Assembly (NCBI GenBank): GCA_964541595.1
Contig: CAZIRO010000108.1
Location: 1 to 9,815, forward strand
DNA: 9,815 bases
Reading direction: 5' to 3'
Origin: CAZIRO01 sp964541595
GTDB lineage: Bacteria; Acidobacteriota; HRBIN11
Shown in pieces: positions 1-5,748 of the stretch. Position 1 is the first letter of the stretch. Each line of letters begins with the position of its first letter. The notes below the pieces were generated by a model, which had not been told where the DNA came from, did no database searches, and saw only the letters and a list, made by a program, of their open reading frames with translations. The position numbers and the translations under genes are program-made.

Positions 1-31
1 CCCATCCCCTCAACCTGCGGCACCTTTTTCG

Positions 32-235
32 TCACTTCATTTTGGAAATGGACCATTTAGAGATACCCCACTGAGCTCGAAACCCATCTAACCAGCGTTT
101 TGTGTCTTGAAGAATTTCCTCCTGATCCTCGGGCGGGAAGGAGGCAATAAATTCCTTTTTCTGTTCCCACACGAACCGAATCCACCGCTCTTTTTCCTCC
201 AAGGGGGCATCTTCAGGTGGCAGAGCGATACGCAT
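32..235 (-). CDS. Small hypothetical protein, 67 aa
   Basis: I do not recognise this protein. It is short, charged and probably mostly helical, with acidic stretches (PPEDAPLEEKERW, FPPEDQEEI), several Trp residues and a basic C-terminus. No signal peptide, membrane segment or cysteine motif is visible. The reading frame opens at a GTG (241), but the ATG at 235 is the better start because the ribosome binding site GGGAGG (246 to 241) lies 5 nt before it and would overlap the GTG. The stop is TGA at 34-32. It is read in the same direction as the CRISPR array and lies 83 bp beyond the array's trailer end, so it could be reached by array transcription. Nothing in the protein itself ties it to CRISPR function. 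The good ribosome binding site makes it a likely real gene. Confidence 0.6.
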   Translation of the reverse strand: MRIALPPEDAPLEEKERWIRFVWEQKKEFIASFPPEDQEEILQDTKRWLDGFRAQWGISKWSISKMK

Positions 236-318
236 ATCCACCTCCCACGGCTTTCACATCCATGATACTCAAAGCCCACTCAGCGATCCAGCAGGTATCC
301 GCCTCACGGTAATTTCAT

Positions 319-574
319 GTTTCAATCCCTGTTCAGGGGGTACGGTTCTTTCCACTGGACGGATGTGAAGACCCCATTCGAGTCCACCTGGGTTTCAATC
401 CCTGTTCAGGGGGTACGGTTCTTTCCACTCCGCGTCCGTAAGTGGACGCGGAGACTTGCCGCCGGTTTCAATCCCTGTTCAGGGGGTACGGTTCTTTCCA
501 CGACCGGCAACGGCTTGGATTTTCCCGCAATAGCGGAGTTTCAATCCCTGTTCAGGGGGTACGGTTCTTTCCAC
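319..574 (-). CRISPR. CRISPR array: 4 repeats of 37 bp, 3 spacers of 36 bp
   Basis: Four identical 37-bp repeats lie at 319-355, 392-428, 465-501 and 538-574. The three spacers (356-391, 429-464, 502-537) are each exactly 36 bp. Read on the minus strand, the repeat starts GTGGAAAG, contains a short hairpin (CCCTG AA CAGGG), and ends ATTGAAAC. That end is the typical 8-nt 5' handle left by Cas6-type cleavage just 3' of a hairpin. This sets transcription right to left, with the leader at the right end (575 onward) and the newest spacer expected at 502-537. The direction agrees with the type I-D cas operon upstream. All repeats are identical, including the trailer-end copy at 319-355, which is often degenerate in older arrays. 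No further partial repeats are seen on either side. Confidence 0.98.
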
Positions 575-668
575 GCCGGCGTTTGAATTCATGATATATC
601 CGAACATTTCCAAACGCAATGCGAGCACTCTGGGGTTGTGGAACCGTCAAGTGGATTCTGACTTGCAT
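552..668 (-). CDS. Possible 38-aa ORF or gene remnant running into the first CRISPR repeat
   Basis: On the minus strand an ATG at 668 is preceded by a near-perfect ribosome binding site, GGAGGAG, with GGAGG 6 nt before the start. The frame reads MQVRIHLTVPQPQ and continues to a TGA inside the leader-proximal repeat (554-552, within 538-574). The same frame stays open upstream to 866, and a second GGAGG lies 5 nt before an in-frame ATG near 764. The beginning looks like the first beta-strand of a small RNA-binding fold, but it is too short to assign. It could be the start of a gene whose remainder was lost when the array came to lie here, a leader peptide, or chance. I do not recognise a family. 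Confidence 0.25.
   Translation of the reverse strand: MQVRIHLTVPQPQSARIAFGNVRIYHEFKRRRGKNRTP
575..668 (-). promoter_or_regulatory. Probable CRISPR leader with weak promoter
   Basis: This is the leader side of the array as fixed by the ATTGAAAC handle. On the minus strand a -10-like TATCAT (plus 591-596) lies 17 bp downstream of a weak -35-like TTGCGT (plus 614-619). A transcript from it would start about 10 nt before the first repeat. A better -35 (TTGACG, plus 645-650) has no matching -10. The region is only slightly AT-rich, unlike many leaders, so its exact length is not defined. The array might instead be transcribed from the cas operon. Confidence 0.4.
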
Positions 669-860
669 CGTGCTCCTCCGGTGATCAAGTGACATCTGTG
701 TTTTTGACGGATCGAGGACTCCCCGGAGTGTTCGCATGGATCCCGATCCTCGGAGATACAGCATACGATCCTCCGGGTCAAGGCGAAGGATCCGGGAACG
801 GGACAGGAAATGGGACAGGGGGAGTCTCGATGGACCACACGATATACGCAAGGTCGTTTG

Positions 861-889
861 CACCACGGAGACACGGCGTCCACAGAGAT
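861..889. repeat. CACGGAGACACGG-type dispersed motif (single copy here)
   Basis: The plus-strand stretch beginning CACCACGGAGACACGG and ending CCACAGAGA resembles a motif (caccacggagacacggag, cacagag) that I recall from intergenic DNA of many unrelated bacteria. Only one copy is in the window, so its repeat nature cannot be shown here. The label rests on recollection. Confidence 0.25.
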
Positions 890-1211
890 GGCAAAAAATG
901 CAATATCTCCCCTTCGACCGGTGACCGCCGACAAAAGACGGGAAAGGACGGGAGTTAGTCAGGATACCCCACCAGCGGCCGCCCGGTCACCGGGTGCCTC
1001 CTCTCTTATTCCGGTGGGTCACGTCTTCGCCCGCGTCTGGCAACTCCCCGATGGTCTGCCGCCCCGTTTTCCCACTCCAGCCCATCACCCGACACCCGAC
1101 ACCTGAATACCGGACACCTGGGACCGGAGATCTGCCTCCCGGGCTCTGACCACGGACTCACATGCAGACCATCCGATGTCCCATTTTCTTTGTATTTGTT
1201 TCCTTTTGGGT

Positions 1212-1247
1212 ACGGAATCGACCCTGCCGAACAGAGGGGGATTCCGT
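1212..1247. repeat. 8-bp inverted repeat with inner CCCT/AGGG pairing
   Basis: ACGGAATC (1212-1219) and GATTCCGT (1240-1247) are perfectly complementary across a 20-bp loop, which itself contains a CCCT and AGGG able to pair. Neither strand has a T-run directly after the stem, so it is not a normal intrinsic terminator. On the plus strand a T-rich tract (1181-1207) precedes it. Its role is unknown. Confidence 0.45.
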
Positions 1248-1285
1248 CTACATCTTCTACATAAGAGCCTTCTCGATCCTGTGAA

Positions 1286-1347
1286 CCCCCTGTGGGGGGA
1301 AGCCCGATTGTCAAAGAACGTCCGAATATGGGTTCAAAAGGTTGAAC
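1286..1347 (-). terminator. Weak hairpins after the cas3' stop
   Basis: Two hairpins lie just downstream of cas3' in its reading direction. GTTCAA/TTGAAC has a 4-nt loop (1332-1347, starting 3 nt after the stop codon), and CCCCC/GGGGG has a 3-nt loop (1286-1298). Neither is followed by a U-run, so they are poor intrinsic terminators. They might slow transcription or protect the mRNA 3' end. Confidence 0.2.
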
Positions 1348-1350
1348 GGT

Positions 1351-3576
1351 TCACTGCCCGGATGTGGACTGAAACAAACTCGATACGAGCAACGCGTCAC
1401 GTCCGATGAACATGCGTCCCAGATACCGTTCTCCGCCCCATGTGCGAGAGTAGTAGCATTGAAAAGACGGAAACAGATGGGGCAACCGATGGAACTCAGA
1501 CGATCGGGTATGGGGAACGAGATAACCTACATAGTGGACGTCCTGTTCCTCACATCGGGAAAGCAACACGCACAATTCGGGGGCATCGGCGTCCCACATT
1601 TTTCCCGAAAATTGCAATCGGAACCGGTGCAATTTGCGGTAGATTTTCCTCTGAACGCACAATCGGACCGGACGTGTCCTTGAACTGACCCGGACCCGGG
1701 CATACGCCACCGGACGTGCTCTTTGAAATGCACGTTTTCGCAGACGCAGTTCAACGTCATCCCAGGAGAATGTTTTCTGGCACCATTGCAGGAATTCCGA
1801 TTCGGACATGATCTGAAGCACGTCGCATTTGCGGATGATCCAGAACAGATCTGCCGACGTCGGTTCCGTCCAGTGTTCATCCATCCGGATGGAGACAATA
1901 ACCTGAGGGTACCCCCCTCGAAAGCTGAGTAGTGTGGCCATCGGTTCACGCTCGCGCCATGCGATCTCGCTCCGTTCGGGATCCACGTGCCTGATCCAGC
2001 TGCCGATCTGCCGGTGTGCCTCTTCGGGGGTCAGGTGCCACCACTGTCGGAATACCGTTTCCAGTGCATTTCGCGTCTGCAGGCCCTCTTCGGTGTGGCC
2101 CAGCATGTGGACCAGGGATTCAAACGCAGTATACGTGGCGATCGGGCCCCACTGTGTGGCTGCGGCCGCAAAGTCTGTTGGAATCCGGAAAGCACATGTC
2201 ATCTGTTCCATCCATGTGGCTCTGGGGATCAGCGTCTGGTTTTGCAGACGTTCTTCCAACCGGAAGAATACATGCGTGGGCACGACGAGGTGCACATGAT
2301 TGGGCGGGAAAGGATCCGGACGTCCCGCTCTCCCGATGCGTCCCACCCGCTGGATCGCCTGTTCAGCCGAACGGGCAACTGTGGCCAGGAAATCTTTACG
2401 CTTGTTTCCGACAAGGTCGATCCCCACTTCCAATGTCGCATTCCCTACAACATCGGTATCGGTGAGATCGCCGATTCGAAATACGCCGGTAAACGCGGCG
2501 ACTTCACGTTTTGGCTGACGATTCCGGTATGTCATGTAGAACTCCAGGGTGTCGGCGACGCTCTCCAGCAGAAAAAGGGCTTTTCCTTCGGGGTAATTTT
2601 CCAGATAGTGTGTCCACTCGGGCAGCAGGTGTTCTGTGAAAAACGCTGCGTCCTGCCATTCATCCAGGGGTGCGCCGTGTACGGTCAGATGTAACGGCTC
2701 CTGGACGACACGAAACCGGGGATCGGACTGTCCCGCAGGGGGGTCTTCGTGGACTGTACGGACGGTCATTTCATGCCAGGTCATTCCCAGCGTTTGCGTC
2801 CACCGATACAGCCGATCCCGGGCTCTCGGTGTCGCACTCATCAGGAGGACCATGGCGGGTTTTTCAACAAGCCGGCATCGCACGGCGAGTATCCAGAACA
2901 GCATGGCCTGTTGCAGTGCATCGTAGAGGTGAAATTCGTCGAGGACCCAGAGATCAAATCGTTTGAGTAGATACACGACGGCGTCCCAGATTTCACCGCC
3001 CAGGGAGTGATACAGGAAAAACGCAATATAAAACACGATATCCGGATTCGTCAGCACGATCCGCGCGGGATCCATGAGGATTGTCTTCACAATGCCGATT
3101 CGCTGAATATGCGAGACGTGTCCAGACTGTTGCAGCCACATTTCGATCTCGGCCACACCCCGGTCGATCGCGTCCGCATGGAGCAGGCGGATCATACGGT
3201 CCGCGTCGGGGTACAGACGCTGTGCACACCCGAGCAGGATATGGAATTGATCGCGAATGAGGGCATTGGTCGGATAGATGCCCATCGCACAGAATCGCTC
3301 ATCGAGCAAGACGGGCAGGTATGCTGCAAGAGTTTTGCCGCTTCCTGTCGGGGCATTCATCCAGATCACATGAACTTTTCCGGTCGTTTGCTGTCGGGTT
3401 GTCAGATGTCGGTGCACAAGATCCAGCACCTGTATCTGATGTTCGTACAGTTCGTCCAATCCCATGTGCCGCAAACGCTGTTTCCAGGATTGCGGCCAGG
3501 CGGCGTGTGTATACGGGATGCGTGCCATGCGCGTTGCGGGAAGTCGAAAGCACAGTACCGGACGACGCGTGTTCAT
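1351..3576 (-). CDS. cas3: Type I-D CRISPR helicase Cas3' (HD-less), 741 aa
   Basis: This is a superfamily 2 DNA helicase that should unwind target DNA once the crRNA complex has bound. Visible motifs in order are Walker A APTGSGKT (residues 75-82), DEFH Walker B (213-216), SAT (247-249), motif V NATLEVGID (about 379-387) and motif VI QRVGRIGRAG (409-418). There is no N-terminal HD nuclease domain; in type I-D that activity sits in Cas10d. The length of 741 aa fits stand-alone Cas3' proteins. The frame is open further upstream to 3687, but I chose the ATG at 3576. Its ATGA overlaps the csc1 stop by 4 nt, and it is preceded by GGAAGG 7 nt away. It is the last gene of the cas operon. In the usual type I-D layout cas3' comes first, so the order is atypical. 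The family is clear. Confidence 0.95.
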   Translation of the reverse strand: MNTRRPVLCFRLPATRMARIPYTHAAWPQSWKQRLRHMGLDELYEHQIQVLDLVHRHLTTRQQTTGKVHVIWMNAPTGSGKTLAAYLPVLLDERFCAMGIYPTNALIRDQFHILLGCAQRLYPDADRMIRLLHADAIDRGVAEIEMWLQQSGHVSHIQRIGIVKTILMDPARIVLTNPDIVFYIAFFLYHSLGGEIWDAVVYLLKRFDLWVLDEFHLYDALQQAMLFWILAVRCRLVEKPAMVLLMSATPRARDRLYRWTQTLGMTWHEMTVRTVHEDPPAGQSDPRFRVVQEPLHLTVHGAPLDEWQDAAFFTEHLLPEWTHYLENYPEGKALFLLESVADTLEFYMTYRNRQPKREVAAFTGVFRIGDLTDTDVVGNATLEVGIDLVGNKRKDFLATVARSAEQAIQRVGRIGRAGRPDPFPPNHVHLVVPTHVFFRLEERLQNQTLIPRATWMEQMTCAFRIPTDFAAAATQWGPIATYTAFESLVHMLGHTEEGLQTRNALETVFRQWWHLTPEEAHRQIGSWIRHVDPERSEIAWREREPMATLLSFRGGYPQVIVSIRMDEHWTEPTSADLFWIIRKCDVLQIMSESEFLQWCQKTFSWDDVELRLRKRAFQRARPVAYARVRVSSRTRPVRLCVQRKIYRKLHRFRLQFSGKMWDADAPELCVLLSRCEEQDVHYVGYLVPHTRSSEFHRLPHLFPSFQCYYSRTWGGERYLGRMFIGRDALLVSSLFQSTSGQ

Positions 3577-4316
3577 GACTGCACCTTCCATGCGAATCGT
3601 ACGGCGGACAGTCCCGGAAGGGTGACCCGTTCGTCGCTGAACCGACACACCCATATTTCGAGAGATGCTTGAAAGTGCACGTCCCAAACGACCGTATTGG
3701 GCAGGGAACGGACCATACCCAGGACCCTGTAAGGTTGCACGTTCAGGTCTTCAAGTGCGAGGTAGACCGGGCGTGATCGTCCGCGATCGGGCTCGGCGCG
3801 AATCCAGACATTCCGTGCGGTCCGAATTTCAGGAGTGTCCAGAGCGGACTCCAGGATCACCCGACAGGCTGCCCACCATTTGCCCAGTCGAATGAGCCGG
3901 ATTCGCCATGGGATGGCGTCCGTACTGAGGACATACGTGACGAATTGGCTTTCCGGTGCGATGACTTCCGCCTGTCCCCAGTCGGGCATTTGAGAATTGC
4001 GGACACGCAACAGTCGATAACTCTCTTCCATGGTGTTGAACGTCTGACGCACCGTGCGAAACGTGGGTTCTACCGGACGTGCAGGAAAGATGTACAATCG
4101 ATCGTCCCATCTCCGGAGATCCTCTCTGTAGACGGCCCAGGGCACATCTGCATAGTTGGGAACTTCCGTACGCCAGTAGTGTTCACGAAACAATGCATAC
4201 ATCAACGCGTAATTGCCGATAAACGGTCCGGTGCGGTATACACGGCCCACCTGCGTGGTTGCATAAAACACATAATCCAGGACTTCAATGTGCATCCGAT
4301 ATGCATACCGGTGCAT
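3573..4316 (-). CDS. csc1: Type I-D CRISPR Cas5-family protein Csc1, 247 aa
   Basis: Csc1 is the Cas5-type subunit of the type I-D interference complex, expected to hold the 5' handle of the crRNA. The N-terminus follows the Csc1 pattern: a short beta-strand, then an aromatic stretch (YVFYATTQVGRVY), then PFIGNYALMYAL at residues 31-42. A conserved RLGKWWAACRV follows at 143-153. I chose the ATG at 4316 because GAAGAGG lies 8 nt before it and homologues, as I recall them, begin close to this point. An in-frame ATG at 4340 overlaps the csc2 stop as ATGA and would add 8 residues, but it has only a weak ribosome binding site. The gene ends in a 4-nt ATGA overlap with cas3', so translation of the two is probably coupled. 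Confidence 0.9.
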   Translation of the reverse strand: MHRYAYRMHIEVLDYVFYATTQVGRVYRTGPFIGNYALMYALFREHYWRTEVPNYADVPWAVYREDLRRWDDRLYIFPARPVEPTFRTVRQTFNTMEESYRLLRVRNSQMPDWGQAEVIAPESQFVTYVLSTDAIPWRIRLIRLGKWWAACRVILESALDTPEIRTARNVWIRAEPDRGRSRPVYLALEDLNVQPYRVLGMVRSLPNTVVWDVHFQASLEIWVCRFSDERVTLPGLSAVRFAWKVQS

Positions 4317-4336
4317 GGGCGCGTCCTCTTCAGTGG

Positions 4337-5335
4337 TCATCCGGTCTTGCGCCGTGCGTATTCTGCCGCCTGCTGTTCCAATCGGCGGAGTAGTGCAACG
4401 ACCTGCGCCTCGTCGGACATGAGAGCGCTGAGTTGCTTGCGGAATTCGGGCCATTCTTCCATCGGTTTCAGAACACCGTCGTAAGATTTCAGAACTTCGT
4501 GCATCACTTCCGGCCAGATGGTCTGGACGTCTTCCGGAAGCAGTTGATTCCAGTCACGACCGTCATCGGACAGCCGGTCATACAGGCGTCGGCACAGGTC
4601 CAGATTGGTGAACTTTTCGGTGTCTCCGAAGAACACACCCAGGATGCGGTTTTGCACTACACCCGTGCGACTCGTTTGTGCACCGTAACGGCGTGTGCGC
4701 AGGATGTTGGCCAGCACGTATACGAGTTCCTCTGCCGAGACGTTCATCAGTGTTTCGACCGCAGGGAATACGATGCCAGGTTGCAGGTGTTCCTGTTCAG
4801 CGAGCGCCGTACCGGTCTGATGCGTGATCTCGTCAACAGCATTCAGGGTAAACAATCGTACGGCGTCATCGGCGGGACCGATGGTGAATGCGGAATCGAT
4901 CCACACGCGAGAAGGAATCGACCCCTTAGCCTCTTCCTGGGCGGCAAATCCGTATAAAATGCAGTCCGGACAGGCGCCGCAGAGGTTCTGGGTCAGTGCA
5001 CACCGCACGATACTTTCGATTTCCCTGTCATTGCGGATGCCGTTCCAGATTGCGGGAATATCCATCTGTTCGGCATATGCACGACGCCACTCCTTACCGG
5101 TGCGCCGTTCGACCGCCGTCTGTTTCCGTTTGAACAGTACGGCACGTGTGATCGATCCGTGATCCTGATAGCCAGCGCGTGTGGTCTCCGTATTGATCGC
5201 GTCTCCCTCCGTGGTGAAAATCGCATAGGAATCGGTCCAGCGCAACACCACGACCTGAACCACACGGGCAACCGGGGGATCCTCCACCCGGGGTGCCAGG
5301 AATTGCTGGTAGCGTTCCAGAATGGTCCAGACCAT
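4337..5335 (-). CDS. csc2: Type I-D CRISPR Cas7-family backbone protein Csc2, 332 aa
   Basis: Csc2 is the Cas7-type protein that polymerises along the crRNA to form the backbone of the type I-D complex. The length of about 330 aa is normal for the family. Typical features are a zinc-binding cysteine cluster, LCGACPDCILYGFA (C119, C122, C125, with C112 just before), and a conserved RRYGAQTSRTG segment at about 215-225 followed by QNRILG. The ATG at 5335 overlaps the cas10d stop by one base (TGATG). It has a perfect AGGAGGT 6 nt upstream, inside the end of cas10d. The C-terminal 40 or so residues are charged and helical. The identification is secure from these segments and from its position between cas10d and csc1. 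Confidence 0.95.
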   Translation of the reverse strand: MVWTILERYQQFLAPRVEDPPVARVVQVVVLRWTDSYAIFTTEGDAINTETTRAGYQDHGSITRAVLFKRKQTAVERRTGKEWRRAYAEQMDIPAIWNGIRNDREIESIVRCALTQNLCGACPDCILYGFAAQEEAKGSIPSRVWIDSAFTIGPADDAVRLFTLNAVDEITHQTGTALAEQEHLQPGIVFPAVETLMNVSAEELVYVLANILRTRRYGAQTSRTGVVQNRILGVFFGDTEKFTNLDLCRRLYDRLSDDGRDWNQLLPEDVQTIWPEVMHEVLKSYDGVLKPMEEWPEFRKQLSALMSDEAQVVALLRRLEQQAAEYARRKTG

Positions 5336-5748
5336 CAGCCCACCTCCTGTTCGGAAATCGAGGGTTGCGTGGTTGAGGTCGATCGGCGCACGGCCCGGTA
5401 TGCGTGAAATACCAGATAATCTGCCACACCGTTCTGCAATCGGCGCAACCGCGCGAGATCGCCCCCGTAGGCTTCATGTACGACGATGTGCGCAAACCGG
5501 TGGACGGTTTCGGGGTCGCGTTGAACGTAGCCGATTTTTGAGCCCATATGACGGTCGAGCACGGCGTCCAGACGGCCGGCGACGAACGGCACCAGATCCT
5601 CATGCGGGACTCTGGCCTGGTGGGCTTCCTGTACCGCCCGAACGGCCGTGCGCCAGAGTAATGTCGCCCGATGGCGAAACCCTTCCATTCGCCAGTACGG
5701 ACGAAACAGGCACAGACTGTATTCCGCCAACTGTTGCAACCAGCCCAT
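5335..5748 (-). CDS. cas11d: Predicted Cas11d small subunit from an internal start in cas10d, 137 aa
   Basis: Within cas10d, in the same frame, the codons for G841-G842 spell GGAGGT (plus 5755-5760), and an ATG (M845, plus 5746-5748) follows 6 nt later. This is as good a ribosome binding site as that of csc2. Translation from it gives the C-terminal 137 residues of Cas10d, starting MGWLQQLAEYSL and rich in helices. In studied type I-D systems, and in several I-B and I-C systems, the small subunit Cas11 is made by just such internal initiation and lines the belly of the complex. The site's presence is seen directly; that it is used here is inferred. It ends at the cas10d stop, coupled to csc2. 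Confidence 0.7.
   Translation of the reverse strand: MGWLQQLAEYSLCLFRPYWRMEGFRHRATLLWRTAVRAVQEAHQARVPHEDLVPFVAGRLDAVLDRHMGSKIGYVQRDPETVHRFAHIVVHEAYGGDLARLRRLQNGVADYLVFHAYRAVRRSTSTTQPSISEQEVG

Larger units (their letters stand above)
575..1350. other. 776-bp gap between cas3' and the array, no convincing full gene
   Basis: No reading frame here looks like a conserved protein; the longest, 1006-1314 minus, has a low-quality composition. The stretch holds several short structured sequences. There is a 7-bp tandem CACCCGA, CACCCGA, CACCTGA (1086-1106), and an inverted repeat CCCGGT/ACCGGG (982-994). There is also an 8-bp inverted repeat ACGGAATC/GATTCCGT (1212-1247), preceded by a T-rich tract (1181-1207). 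Two short hairpins follow the cas3' stop. In many type I-D loci cas6 and the adaptation genes sit after the effector genes, so this gap is where one might look for their remains. Nothing recognisable of them survives beyond the short ORF near the array. Confidence 0.6.

Noticed and set aside
1200..1215. GGGTACGG as a degenerate CRISPR repeat or anti-repeat
   Set aside because: Only 8 bases match the repeat and the surrounding bases do not. Type I systems need no tracrRNA.
1006..1314. Minus-strand open frame of 102 codons in the gap before the array
   Set aside because: No ribosome binding site near its start, it spans several repeats, and its composition does not resemble a conserved protein.
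1309..1314. Minus-strand TTGACA as a promoter for the array
   Set aside because: No acceptable -10 lies 15-19 bp downstream; the sequence there is a G- and C-run hairpin.
1987..2694. Plus-strand open frame of 235 codons
   Set aside because: It lies wholly opposite cas3', which has all helicase motifs in order. The plus-strand frame has a Cys-rich, unstructured composition and no ribosome binding site of note.
3577..3687. Upstream extension of the cas3' reading frame
   Set aside because: It would overlap csc1 by more than 100 bp. The ATG at 3576 has an ATGA overlap, a ribosome binding site and the expected protein start.
4317..4340. Upstream in-frame ATG of csc1 overlapping the csc2 stop (ATGA)
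   Set aside because: Kept only as an alternative start. The ATG at 4316 has the better ribosome binding site and fits the expected N-terminus of Csc1.
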